Assembly: GCA_030615175.1 (NCBI GenBank)
Contig: JAUWZX010000001.1
Location: 387,840-451,839 of the forward strand
Direction of reading: 5' to 3'
Source: Candidatus Parvarchaeota archaeon
GTDB taxonomy: Archaea; Nanobdellota; Nanobdellia; WJKC01
DNA length: 64,000 nt
Part shown: piece after piece, positions 51,934 to 60,782 of the stretch
Layout of the letters: every line of letters begins with the position of its first letter
Numbering within the stretch: position 1 is the stretch's first letter
Notes under the pieces: model-generated
Told to the model about the DNA's origin: nothing
The model's database searches: none
Seen by the model: the letters and a program-made list of their open reading frames with translations, nothing else
Translations under genes and position numbers: made by a program

Positions 51934-53312
51934 ATGCTGTTGAATTCATAAGTAAAGCGAGGAGAGGAGAAATTGACTTAAAACGTTTTTACAGGCAGTT
52001 ATTCAGTAAACTTCATGATATTAATGATAAGTATGAATGCTTCATAACTATTTGCAGGGATGAAGCATTAAAGCAGTTGAAGAACCTGCCAAGAGGAAGG
52101 CTTTACGGGCTTCCAGTAAGCGTTAAGGATGCTTTATGTACTAAGGGGATTAAAACAACTGCTGGTTCAAGAATACTTGGTGATTACACCCCGCCGTTTG
52201 ACAGTACAGCAGTTGCAAGGATAAAGGCTGAGGGAGGAGTCATTATTGGCAAGACTTGCATGGATGAATTCGGGTTCGGCGGTTTCTCAACTAACTGCGC
52301 TTATAAAGTGCCTAAGAATCCTCATGACTTAGAGCGCTCGTGCGGTGGTTCATCAGGAGGGGCTGGATGCATTACATCAGTGCTTGATGAGCCTCATATT
52401 GCGATAGGCGAGTCAACAGGCGGTTCAATCACTAGTCCGGCAAGTTTTTGCGGAGTGTGCGGTTTCACTCCTACTTATGGAAGGGTTTCCCGTTACGGCT
52501 TAATTGATTATGCTAATAGTCTTGACAAGATTGGACCAATGGCTAAGACTGTGCGGGAAATTGCGTTAATGCTTAAAGTAATTTCAGGTCATGACTTAAA
52601 GGACCAGACTTCAAGAATGGAGAAAGTGCCTGATTATGCGCGAACAGGTAGTGTTAAGGGATTAAGAATAGGTATTCCAAGAGAGTATTTTAAAGACGTG
52701 CCTGATGATATTTCAAACACTGTTTGGAAGGCAGTTAAGGAGCTTGAAAGCATGGGGGCTAGAGTAAAGAATGTTTCATTAAAGACAACCAAGTATTCAT
52801 TGCCTGCTTATTACGTGACTGCCATGTGCGAAGCATCAACTAATCTTGCAAGATTATGCGGTATGCGTTACAGTCTGGAAGCGCCTCTTAAAGGAAACTT
52901 TAATGAATACTTCAGCAAGATAAGGAGTAAGGGTTTTGGTCAGGAAGCGAAGCGCAGGATAATACTCGGGACTTACGCGCGCATGAGCGGTTACAGGGAT
53001 AAATACTATTTGCAGGCATTAAAGGTTAGGACACTTATTATCAGGGATTTTAAGCAGGCGTTCAAGACTTGTGATTTATTAGCAGCGCCTTCAATGCCAG
53101 TGATAGCTCCGCGTTTTGATGAGATAGAGAAGTTATCTCCTTTAGAGAATTATTTGATGGATATATTAACTGTTGCACCTAATCTTGCAGGCATTCCAAT
53201 GCTTTCAGTGCCTTGCGGTAAAGTGAATGGCCTGCCTGTTGGTCTTCACTTAATGGCTGACCACTTGGAAGAGCAGAAATTAATTAATGCAGGAGTAGCT
53301 TATCATGGCTGA
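51930..53312 (+). CDS. gatA: Asp/Glu-tRNA amidotransferase subunit A
   Basis: 460 residues, amidase signature family. The catalytic triad is visible: Lys in PVSVKDALCTKG near 62-73, Ser in the GGSSGGAGC stretch near 142-150, and the cis-Ser in ESTGGSITSPASFCGV near 163-178. It releases ammonia from glutamine and passes it to GatB. Flanked by gatC (4-base overlap) and gatB (8-base overlap) as one operon. With GatDE present, GatCAB most likely makes Asn-tRNA(Asn). Confidence 0.95.
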   Translation: MNAVEFISKARRGEIDLKRFYRQLFSKLHDINDKYECFITICRDEALKQLKNLPRGRLYGLPVSVKDALCTKGIKTTAGSRILGDYTPPFDSTAVARIKAEGGVIIGKTCMDEFGFGGFSTNCAYKVPKNPHDLERSCGGSSGGAGCITSVLDEPHIAIGESTGGSITSPASFCGVCGFTPTYGRVSRYGLIDYANSLDKIGPMAKTVREIALMLKVISGHDLKDQTSRMEKVPDYARTGSVKGLRIGIPREYFKDVPDDISNTVWKAVKELESMGARVKNVSLKTTKYSLPAYYVTAMCEASTNLARLCGMRYSLEAPLKGNFNEYFSKIRSKGFGQEAKRRIILGTYARMSGYRDKYYLQALKVRTLIIRDFKQAFKTCDLLAAPSMPVIAPRFDEIEKLSPLENYLMDILTVAPNLAGIPMLSVPCGKVNGLPVGLHLMADHLEEQKLINAGVAYHG

Positions 53313-54720
53313 GCCTAAGACAATAATAGGGCTTGAAACTCATGTGCAATTAAATACTAATACTAAATTATTCTGTAACTGCCCGACCACTGGCCTTGAT
53401 AAGCCTAATACCAGGGTGTGTGATGTGTGCCTTGGATTCCCTGGAACCAAGCCGCGCTTTAATAGAATGGTTCTTGAGAAGGCAGTTGCAGTGGCTTTAG
53501 CGCTTAACTGCAAGTTTAATAAGTTAATGCCTTGGGCTCGTAAGTCATACTTTTATCCTGACATGAGCAAGAATTATCAGATAACCCAGTATGATGTGCC
53601 GCTTGCTTATAATGGTTACTTGATGCTTGACTTTGAAGGCAGGAAGAAGAGGATTAGGATTAGAAGAGTTCACATTGAGGAGGATCCTGCAAGGATTATT
53701 CATGTTGGAGGGAGCATAATGAAGGCTGATTACGTGCAAGTTGATTATAACCGGAGCGGCATTCCTTTAATTGAAGTAGTGACTGAGCCTGACTTAAGCA
53801 GTCCTGCAGAGGCAAGAGCTTACTTGAATAAGTTAATCAGTATTCTTGAGCACTTAGGCGTTTATGATGCTGCTAATTTTGTTCTTAGGAGTGATGGCAA
53901 CGTCAATGTTGCCGGCACTAAACGGGCAGAAGTGAAGAATATTTCAGGAGTTAAGACTGTTGAGAAGGCAATGGCTTATGAAGTCACGCGTCATAGGAAT
54001 CTGTTAAGGCGCGGCGCAGCACTTAAGCAGGAGACAAGGCATTATAATCCTAAGACAGGGCTTACTCATTCATTGCGTGTTAAGGAGACGGAGGAGGAGT
54101 ATGGTTACATAATTGACCCTGATCTTTCATGGATTAAACTGAGTAATGAGTTAATAAGCAGGGTCAGGAAGTCACTGCCCGAACTCCCTGACGAGCGCGC
54201 TAAGCGTTTCATTAAGGATTACAAGCTTAACGTGGAGCAGGCAGGTACTTTAATTAATGATAAATCATTGGCTGATTTCTTTGAAGAGTGCTTGAAAAAG
54301 CATAATCCTTTATTAATTGCTAAGTGGATTGTGACTGAGTTAATGAAGTCATTGAATTATCATTCAATTAGTCTGCGAGAGTCAGGCGTGACTGTTAAAG
54401 GATTTCTTGAATTATTCAGTTTAATGGATGATGGAATAATAACTTCCAGGATGGCTAAGGAATTAGTTAAGGATTATGTTGACTTGAAGAAGACTCCTAA
54501 GCAGTTAGTCAGGGCTAAGGGTTTGAAGCGGATTAGCAGGGCTGAGGATTTATTAAGCACTATTAAGAAAGTAATTAAGAACAACTCTTCTGCAGTTCGT
54601 GATTACAAGTCTGGTCAGGGGAGAGCACTTCACTTCCTTATTGGTCAGGTAATGAAGGAGACTGGAGGGCAGGCAGAACCTGGCAAGGTGCGTGAGTTAA
54701 TTAAAAAGTCTCTAAAATAG
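53305..54720 (+). CDS. gatB: Asp/Glu-tRNA amidotransferase subunit B
   Basis: 471 residues. IGLETHVQLNTNTKLFCNCP near 7-26 starts the kinase domain (zinc-binding Cys), with CDVCLGFPG, ARKSYFYPDMSKNYQITQYD and HIEEDPARI near 124-132. A C-terminal helical YqeY-like domain ends in VMKETGGQAEPGKVRELI. Activates and amidates Asp-tRNA(Asn) or Glu-tRNA(Gln). Last gene of gatCAB. Confidence 0.95.
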   Translation: MAEPKTIIGLETHVQLNTNTKLFCNCPTTGLDKPNTRVCDVCLGFPGTKPRFNRMVLEKAVAVALALNCKFNKLMPWARKSYFYPDMSKNYQITQYDVPLAYNGYLMLDFEGRKKRIRIRRVHIEEDPARIIHVGGSIMKADYVQVDYNRSGIPLIEVVTEPDLSSPAEARAYLNKLISILEHLGVYDAANFVLRSDGNVNVAGTKRAEVKNISGVKTVEKAMAYEVTRHRNLLRRGAALKQETRHYNPKTGLTHSLRVKETEEEYGYIIDPDLSWIKLSNELISRVRKSLPELPDERAKRFIKDYKLNVEQAGTLINDKSLADFFEECLKKHNPLLIAKWIVTELMKSLNYHSISLRESGVTVKGFLELFSLMDDGIITSRMAKELVKDYVDLKKTPKQLVRAKGLKRISRAEDLLSTIKKVIKNNSSAVRDYKSGQGRALHFLIGQVMKETGGQAEPGKVRELIKKSLK

Positions 54721-54724
54721 AAAA

Positions 54725-55354
54725 TTAGAATTCAGGTTCAGGTTCCTTGTGTATGTGTTTTATTGCCTTGGCGAATGAGCCTTCCCTGTAACCTAAGTTA
54801 ATTAATTCCTCTGAAGTCATTTCAGCAAGGGTTTTATTACTGCCTTTGGGCTTGAATATAGCGTTATACCAGCCGCCCCACTCTTCTTCTTCAGGGCTTA
54901 CCCATAGCGGTCCCTTAATCCACCGTTCTTTATGAGTTATCTCACCTTTTATTTTATGCTTGAATTTCTTAATCTTGCCTTTCTCATTAATGAAGACGCA
55001 GACGCTTTCCAATTCCGCCTTCCTGTTCTTCATGCCTTCCATCATTGTAAGCAATGCCTTCCTGCCTTCCTTCTTAACGAATTCAATGCTCTTCAAGCCA
55101 GGGAAGCCGTTTAATGCTTTAACTTTGAGGAATGTTTCTTCAGTAACTATTGGTCTTTTAATCTTGCCGTAAATTAGTTTAGCCCCTCTTAACGCGACGT
55201 CTACAGGAGCTTCACCAAGCTTTTCATATTTGGCTAGTGCGCCGAATATGTCTCTTGCTGGCACAATTCTTAAAGGCAGTTTTAAGTAATCTGCAACGAA
55301 TTGCATCTGGTTTAATTTAAACTTATTCCCCGTCGCCAATAACACGCGTTTCAT
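54725..55354 (-). CDS. rdgB: XTP/dITP diphosphatase (RdgB/HAM1)
   Basis: 209 residues. LLATGNKFKLNQMQFVADYL at the N-terminus is the substrate-binding T/SxNxxK element, and LNGFPGLKSIEF near 81-92 is typical. It hydrolyses ITP, dITP and XTP to prevent mutation. In the metal-binding loop the usual EDSGL is EETFL here, so one of the conserved acidic residues is replaced. Start overlaps the pelota stop by four bases; it is thus in a two-gene operon. Confidence 0.85.
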   Translation of the reverse strand: MKRVLLATGNKFKLNQMQFVADYLKLPLRIVPARDIFGALAKYEKLGEAPVDVALRGAKLIYGKIKRPIVTEETFLKVKALNGFPGLKSIEFVKKEGRKALLTMMEGMKNRKAELESVCVFINEKGKIKKFKHKIKGEITHKERWIKGPLWVSPEEEEWGGWYNAIFKPKGSNKTLAEMTSEELINLGYREGSFAKAIKHIHKEPEPEF

Positions 55355-56403
55355 ATTTCATACCTTAATAACAAGGCGATGCCGCCCATCTTATGGAATC
55401 TTTCGCCCAGTTCGTGAGTTCCGCTTATGAACCCAATCTTTGTATTACTTTGCTCTGCTTTATGTAATACGTCTTCAATTTTTTTAAATTCTTTCTTTTC
55501 CTTGTATTCTTTTATTAATTCCTCGCTTAATAGGAGCACTTCACCAGCCCCGCTTTCTAATGCCTGATTAACATCTTGATAGCCATACTTTATAAGTTTT
55601 TCTTTTTTTAATCGCAGGAAGAATTCCATTATAAGTTCGGTTTCCTTAATAAGCCTTGATTCTTTTCTAATGCTTTTAATTGCGCCGCCTTTTATTAATT
55701 CATTAATCCCTGACTTTGAAGCAGTGCTTGCTTTTTTAAAATAAGATTTCTTAAGTATTTCTGAATGTTCTTGCTTTATTAATTCCTTTAAGTCCTCTGA
55801 TGCGAATCCAGGTCCAGCGAATACTATTAACTCTGCATTATTTTCCTTGAATAAGTTAATTGATTCCTTAATTGTTTTCTTATAGAAATTGATTAGTTCC
55901 TTATCATAATTTGGCATGTCTTTTCTTGGAAGCCTGCTTGACTCACTGCTTATATGCTTGACTCTTAAGCCTTTCAGTACTGCGTGATAGTTTTCTCTTG
56001 AGTCCGTTAAAGTAATGATGATTGCTTTCTGTTTTGGTTGAACGTTTTTCTTAATAATTGACTTGTCATAAGCACTCCATTTATCTTTTACTAATTTTAA
56101 TCTGCTTCCCTGCTTTAGGCTTATTGAGTGGTGACTTCCTTTTGCAACATCTTCAGGTCCTTTAATAATTACTCCTAATAATCTAAGCTCGCTGCCATTC
56201 CATTCAGTTTTCTTCACCCTTATTTTTAAAGTCATTGGCTTCCTTCTCCCTTCCTTCGCATTCTGTTTCTTAACAAGCCTTGTAGTTCTTGATGTAATAA
56301 TGTCATTTGGATTAATTAGTTGATACAAAGCCCATAAGTCTTCATTATCAGTTATTAATAATTTCGCAAACCCTTTTTTATAATCTTTATTAATTAGTTT
56401 CAT
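55351..56403 (-). CDS. pelA: mRNA surveillance protein pelota (Dom34)
   Basis: 350 residues. N-terminal Sm-like domain (MKLINKDYKKG, DLWALYQLINPNDIITSRTTR), central eRF1 domain 2 without the GGQ release motif (AIIITLTDSRENYHAVLKGL, then a segment ending FAGPGFASEDLKE), and a C-terminal eRF1 domain 3 (QALESGAGEVLLLSEEL). It splits stalled ribosomes with ABCE1 and rescues mRNA. The length matches the archaeal family. Confidence 0.94.
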   Translation of the reverse strand: MKLINKDYKKGFAKLLITDNEDLWALYQLINPNDIITSRTTRLVKKQNAKEGRRKPMTLKIRVKKTEWNGSELRLLGVIIKGPEDVAKGSHHSISLKQGSRLKLVKDKWSAYDKSIIKKNVQPKQKAIIITLTDSRENYHAVLKGLRVKHISSESSRLPRKDMPNYDKELINFYKKTIKESINLFKENNAELIVFAGPGFASEDLKELIKQEHSEILKKSYFKKASTASKSGINELIKGGAIKSIRKESRLIKETELIMEFFLRLKKEKLIKYGYQDVNQALESGAGEVLLLSEELIKEYKEKKEFKKIEDVLHKAEQSNTKIGFISGTHELGERFHKMGGIALLLRYEI

Positions 56404-56447
56404 TAAAACCTATTTAAGCATTGTTGGGTTAATAATCTTATTATTCT

Positions 56448-57383
56448 TTACTTAAGCACTTCAATTCCATCAATCTTGCCGTCACTATCAAAGTCAAATC
56501 CTTTAATAACTCTTATGAAAGGTATTTCAGTGTTATCATTTAGTATTTCATTAAATTGTTTAGTGAGTCCAATAACGCAGGCTTTAGTGCCAATCACTCT
56601 TAAGCCTGCAAGTATGATTATTACTTTTTCATGGTTAAAAGGGTTCTTAATCTTTGCGATAAGCCCGCATGCGTCATCATTAAATGTGCTGCCATTAATG
56701 TCAAGGCTTGTCCAGTAATTTTCTTTTTTAAAACTTATTGAGAATTTTTCATTAATTTCAAAAATCTTTGCAGTTATTAAATTAGTGCCTGGACCGCCGA
56801 TTAGTATTAAGTTTTCATTAAGTCTTTTCTCATTAATGATGTCCGTGTCAAGTCTTATATTGAATTCATCGCTTAATTCAACAAAGTGTCCTAGGAACAT
56901 GCTTAAGTATGCTGAGTAATGACCGTCTCTTGAAGTAGTCTTGTTAGGGCCGTGCGGTAATGGGTTTCCGACAACTATTAATCCATTAAATTGTTCTCCT
57001 AAGAATTCCTTGAAAAATGACTGAATCTTGGGGTTGTCCTTTAATTTTTCGAACCCGCTGAGTTTCACTGGCTTGGTTTCAAATTCTAAGGCAAAGGCAT
57101 GGCTTGATAAGCCGTAATACCTTGCTAGAGCGCCTTTAATCTCCTTTTCCTTAACAATCTTGATTAATTTAGCCTTCCTTAACTTCTTAATATGGTAGTA
57201 AATCTTCTGCTCGTGAATTCCGAGTTTCTTGGCAATTAAGTTAGGATAACTTGGCTCCTTGTTAATTAGTTTTAATATTTTAAGCCTTATTGGATGTGAT
57301 ATTGCTTTAAAGCCTTCAGGTCCCAGGATTTTAACTTCTTTACCGTAAACTCCTTTCCTTGTTTTTTCAACAATGTATTTCAT
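56448..57383 (-). CDS. ArsR-type winged helix plus S-layer-like domain regulator
   Basis: 311 residues from the ATG at 57381-57383, preferred because a TATAATG element lies about 25 bases upstream; the frame extends to 57467. Residues about 20-95 form an ArsR-like winged helix (ISHPIRLKILKLINKE, IYYHIKKLRKAKLI). The remaining 210 residues resemble the archaeal S-layer C-terminal type fold, with IGGPGTNLITAKI and NENLILIGGP. Proteins of this architecture occur widely in archaea as predicted regulators, ligand unknown. Confidence 0.75.
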   Translation of the reverse strand: MKYIVEKTRKGVYGKEVKILGPEGFKAISHPIRLKILKLINKEPSYPNLIAKKLGIHEQKIYYHIKKLRKAKLIKIVKEKEIKGALARYYGLSSHAFALEFETKPVKLSGFEKLKDNPKIQSFFKEFLGEQFNGLIVVGNPLPHGPNKTTSRDGHYSAYLSMFLGHFVELSDEFNIRLDTDIINEKRLNENLILIGGPGTNLITAKIFEINEKFSISFKKENYWTSLDINGSTFNDDACGLIAKIKNPFNHEKVIIILAGLRVIGTKACVIGLTKQFNEILNDNTEIPFIRVIKGFDFDSDGKIDGIEVLK

Positions 57384-57526
57384 AAGTAATTTAAAAGAAA
57401 AAACCATTATAAAAAACTTGTTATTAGTTTTATCCTTTTTTATAAATACTATTATAAAATTATTCATAATGGTTTTGCTGTTTTTTCAAAAATCATTTTT
57501 AATAACGAATTACTTTGTCATTAATC

Positions 57527-58180
57527 ATGAAGGAATTGTTTGATTTGAGTAAGTTCAGGTTCCCTGAATTGTTAGGTGATAACTTATTGTTTCATGATAG
57601 GTTGTCCAGGTTGCTTGCGAAGTTAAGGCGCCATGAATCTTCAATTTTTGTGCGCTTTAAGGAGTCAGGTAAGACCGTGAGTTTTAACGGCATTACTTTC
57701 TACTTGAATGGTGAGTTATTCCTTGGGGAGAATGTTAAGATTAAGCCTGGATGCGTTTTTGAAGGCACGGCATTCATTGATGATAATAGTGTTATTGGAC
57801 CATTTGCTTATTTCAGAGGTGAGAATGTTATTGGTAAGAATTGTGGTATTGGACGTAGCGAGGTGAAGTCTAGTTTAATAATGGATGGCGTTAAGATTCA
57901 TCATAACTCTTATATTGGGGATTCAATACTTGGCAACCGAGTTAATATTGCTGCTGGATTCGTTGCTGCTAACTTAAGGTTTGATGATGAGACTGTGAAT
58001 TTGTATTATCGTGGCAGGAATGACTTTAAATTCATTTGTGATTCTAAGAGAAGGAAGTTTGGTGCAGTGATTGGTGATGATTGTAAAACAATGGTGAACA
58101 CGTATACAATGCCTGGATGGGTTTACCCTAAGGGTTCGGTGATTGCTTATGACATTAATAGAATCATTCAAAAGTTATGA
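57527..58180 (+). CDS. Left-handed beta-helix acyltransferase/GlmU C-terminal-like protein
   Basis: 217 residues from the ATG at 57527 (frame extends to a TTG at 57515). Residues about 65-200 contain hexapeptide repeats of a left-handed beta-helix (FLGENVKIKPGCVF, IGPFAYFRGENVIGKNCGIG, IGDSILGNRVNIAAGF), as in the acetyltransferase half of GlmU and related sugar-nucleotide enzymes. The N-terminal 60 residues are a helical extension. It overlaps the mutase gene by 32 bases and heads a three-gene NDP-sugar operon. Confidence 0.82.
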   Translation: MKELFDLSKFRFPELLGDNLLFHDRLSRLLAKLRRHESSIFVRFKESGKTVSFNGITFYLNGELFLGENVKIKPGCVFEGTAFIDDNSVIGPFAYFRGENVIGKNCGIGRSEVKSSLIMDGVKIHHNSYIGDSILGNRVNIAAGFVAANLRFDDETVNLYYRGRNDFKFICDSKRRKFGAVIGDDCKTMVNTYTMPGWVYPKGSVIAYDINRIIQKL

Positions 58181-59396
58181 CGTTAGGGGTGTTGGATTAA
58201 GTTTTGAGGACGCGGTTAGGCTTGGCAAAGCTTTCGCTAGACTGTACGGTAACGTGGTTTTAGGCAGGGATAATAAGAAGAGTTCTTATTCATTGAGCAG
58301 GGGCTTCATTAAGGGAGTTTTATCGCAGGGCATGAATGTGTATGATTTAGGTAAAGTGCCTACTGACCTTGTTTCTTTTGCTTCTAAGCATTACGGTTTG
58401 TGTTCATGCATGATTACTGCTTCTCATTTAGGTTATGAGTATGACGGGTTCAAGTTTAATTACGTTACTGGCGCGAGCTTTATGAGTGAGGATTTGAATA
58501 ATCTTCGTGATGCAATTCTTATTGATTATAATGATTCTGGCAGTGGCGTGTGCTTTGAGAAGGATTTAAGACCTGATTACTTTAATTCAATGAAGAATTG
58601 TTATCATAATTTTTTTGATTATGATTTAAAGGGATTAAGAATAGTTCTTGACTTAAAGGGCGGTGTTTCAATGGCTCCTGAATTATTAAGTATGCTTAAT
58701 GCTGATATTATTTCAGTAATTAATTCTAATGGTCCTGATCCTAAAGAAAGTAATTTAAAGGAATTATCATCAGAAGTAGTGAGGCGAGGAGTTCATTTAG
58801 GCATTGCATTTGATTGTGATGCTGACCGGGCTGTCTTTGTTGATGATAAAGGCAGAAAGGTTAATGGTAATCACATTACATGCTTGCTCGCAAAACGTTA
58901 TGGAAGCCCTGTAATCGCCAGTATTGATGCTTCTTCAATTATTGAAGGTTTTGCTGAAATCATTTATTCACGTGTCGGTGACCCTAATGTTCTGGATGCT
59001 TTAATTAATACTAATGGAGTGCTTGGAGTTGAGCCTCCTTCAGGTCATTATACTGACCCTAATCACGCTTTATGCAGCAGCGGCGCCTTGTTTTCTTCAA
59101 TAATTGCTGGCTTAATTAAGGATGAAAGTCTTAGTTCATTAGTGAGTGAACTGCCTGAAGTCAGGCTTTATGAAACTGCTTTTGAAGCTGATGATGATAA
59201 AAAGGAGTTTTATATGAAGATTGCTATGAATTTAACGAGTATTTATGGATTAATCTCTGATATTGATGGCTTTAAATTTTATTATAAAGGCATGCCAGCA
59301 GGCGCTCGCGGGTCAGGCACTTCTGATAAATTCAGGTTGTGGATTGAGACTGATAATAAGGATTTAATTAATGAATTCATTGGTGAATTTAAGTGA
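58149..59396 (+). CDS. Phosphomannomutase/phosphoglucosamine mutase-like
   Basis: 415 residues from the ATG at 58149. TASHLGYEYDGFKF near 88-101 holds the phospho-Ser region (TASH in place of TASHNP), DCDADRAVFVD near 224-234 is the Mg loop DxDxDR, GVEPPSGHY near 292-300 the sugar loop and GSGTSDKFRLWIET near 388-401 the phosphate loop. Interconverts hexose 1- and 6-phosphates (mannose, glucose or glucosamine). Sandwiched between an acyltransferase-like and a nucleotidyltransferase gene. Stop overlaps the next start (GTGA). Confidence 0.88.
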   Translation: MTLIESFKSYDVRGVGLSFEDAVRLGKAFARLYGNVVLGRDNKKSSYSLSRGFIKGVLSQGMNVYDLGKVPTDLVSFASKHYGLCSCMITASHLGYEYDGFKFNYVTGASFMSEDLNNLRDAILIDYNDSGSGVCFEKDLRPDYFNSMKNCYHNFFDYDLKGLRIVLDLKGGVSMAPELLSMLNADIISVINSNGPDPKESNLKELSSEVVRRGVHLGIAFDCDADRAVFVDDKGRKVNGNHITCLLAKRYGSPVIASIDASSIIEGFAEIIYSRVGDPNVLDALINTNGVLGVEPPSGHYTDPNHALCSSGALFSSIIAGLIKDESLSSLVSELPEVRLYETAFEADDDKKEFYMKIAMNLTSIYGLISDIDGFKFYYKGMPAGARGSGTSDKFRLWIETDNKDLINEFIGEFK

Positions 59397-60076
59397 AGGC
59401 TGTTGTGCTTGCTGCAGGCAAGGGTAATCGGATGGGTATTTTAAGCAAGGACATGCCTAAAGTCATGATTAAGTTAAGAGGCAAGCCAGTGCTTGAATGG
59501 GTTTTACAAAGTCTTGTCGGAAGGTTTTCTGAAGTCATTATTGTTGTTGGTTATAAGAAAGAAGTTGTTATGGATTACTTTAAGAATGATTTTAAAGGAC
59601 TTAAAATTCATTACGTTGTTCAGGATGAGCAGTTAGGCACTGCTCATGCTGTTGGCCTTGTTGAAGGATTCATTAGTGACAGGTTCCTGCTTGTTTACGG
59701 TGACTTGTATTATAATCCTGTAGTCATTAATGAATTATTAAGTAATCCGTGCGCTGGCGTAATGACTGTTAAGAAGGTTAGTAATCCTGAGGATTATGGT
59801 GTTGTTGAGTTGCGTAATTCTCGTGTTTTAAGGATTCTTGAGAAGGTTAGTAATCCTCCTTCTAATCTCGTTAATGCAGGTATTTACTTATTGCCTGTTG
59901 AAGTTTTTCATGCAATTAAGCTTACCCGGCTTTCTTCCAGAGGCGAGTATGAGTTAACGGATAGCATTCAATTACTGATTAATGATGGCTGGCGTTTCGG
60001 TGTTGTAGGAATTGATGACTGGTTTGATGTTGGCACTGAGAACAGGTTCATGCAGGCTTCTGAATTAAGTTTTTAA
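59393..60076 (+). CDS. NDP-sugar nucleotidyltransferase, GlmU N-terminal-like
   Basis: 227 residues starting with a GTG that overlaps the previous stop. LAAGKGNRMGILSKDMPKVM near 6-25 is the nucleotide-binding GxGxRM signature with Lys; VQDEQLGTAHAVG near 78-90, VYGDLYYNP near 104-112 and NAGIYLL near 175-181 bind sugar and metal. It couples a sugar 1-phosphate to UTP or another NTP. No beta-helix follows in this protein, but one is encoded two genes earlier, so the operon looks like a GlmU split into two. The 3' end overlaps ribosomal protein L34e by 29 bases. Confidence 0.86.
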   Translation: MKAVVLAAGKGNRMGILSKDMPKVMIKLRGKPVLEWVLQSLVGRFSEVIIVVGYKKEVVMDYFKNDFKGLKIHYVVQDEQLGTAHAVGLVEGFISDRFLLVYGDLYYNPVVINELLSNPCAGVMTVKKVSNPEDYGVVELRNSRVLRILEKVSNPPSNLVNAGIYLLPVEVFHAIKLTRLSSRGEYELTDSIQLLINDGWRFGVVGIDDWFDVGTENRFMQASELSF

Positions 60077-60308
60077 TTGCCTGCCTCATGCACTTGCTGC
60101 AGTAGTGCCCTCCATATGGTCTGTTAATTGTTTTCTCACTCTTGCTTAATCTTCTTGCATTCCTTGGTATTCCATGTAATTCATTGCCGCATTTAGCGCA
60201 TAAAGCCTTTCCTTTCATCTTGCCTTTAACTCTTTTAACCGTCCTGCCTCCAGGCAAGCGCTTGAATTTCCTCTGCCTCTTCGTCGTCCGGTCACTGGGT
60301 TTTGGCAT
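60048..60308 (-). CDS. rpl34e: Ribosomal protein eL34 (L34e)
   Basis: 86 residues. KRLPGGRTVKRVKGKMKGKA, then zinc pairs CAKC (37-40) and CSKC (about 72-75), match archaeal L34e of the large subunit. It follows the EMC3-like gene, whose stop lies 17 bases inside this start, the order EMC3-like then L34e being usual in archaea. Its 3' end overlaps the convergent nucleotidyltransferase. Confidence 0.94.
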   Translation of the reverse strand: MPKPSDRTTKRQRKFKRLPGGRTVKRVKGKMKGKALCAKCGNELHGIPRNARRLSKSEKTINRPYGGHYCSKCMRQAIKNLIQKPA

Positions 60309-60741
60309 ACTTGTCTCCTAAACGAGTTATTAGTGGTTTTAAAATCATTGAGAATATTAAACTGAATATTATGTAAGTCCCCAGCCAACTGATTGCTGGT
60401 CCGAATAATGGCAGGTTTACTGGCAGGTTTATTAAATCACCATATGGCTGGTATGCTGACTGCAGTAGGAAGAACATTATCCATAATGGTGCTATCGTTA
60501 TTATCATCGGCTTAAAACTTAGTTTAAACATTTTGCTGTTAATCTTCATCATTTCCTCCTGCAACTTAACTACGCCTTTAGGGTTCTTGACTGTCCTTAT
60601 TTGTCTTTGTATTTCTTTTAACCGTTTCTTATGCTTGCGCGTTGCTCCCTGGTCTATTAATTTATAATTAACTATTTGCGTGGCTAAACTAGCCCCTAGT
60701 GTTATCAGGATTAATGATATTAAAACCCATGGTTCAGCCAT
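60292..60741 (-). CDS. EMC3/TMCO1-type (DUF106) membrane insertase
   Basis: 149 residues, three membrane helices (about 5-22, 78-95 and 117-138) and a central charged coiled-coil (RKHKKRLKEIQRQIRTVKNP). This is the archaeal YidC-like Oxa1-superfamily protein usually found between SecY and L34e. It inserts short membrane proteins. Overlaps L34e by 17 bases. Confidence 0.88.
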   Translation of the reverse strand: MAEPWVLISLILITLGASLATQIVNYKLIDQGATRKHKKRLKEIQRQIRTVKNPKGVVKLQEEMMKINSKMFKLSFKPMIITIAPLWIMFFLLQSAYQPYGDLINLPVNLPLFGPAISWLGTYIIFSLIFSMILKPLITRLGDKYAKTQ

Positions 60742-60782
60742 GTGGTTTGAATAATTAGAAAGGGTTTTTAAATGTTATGGAT

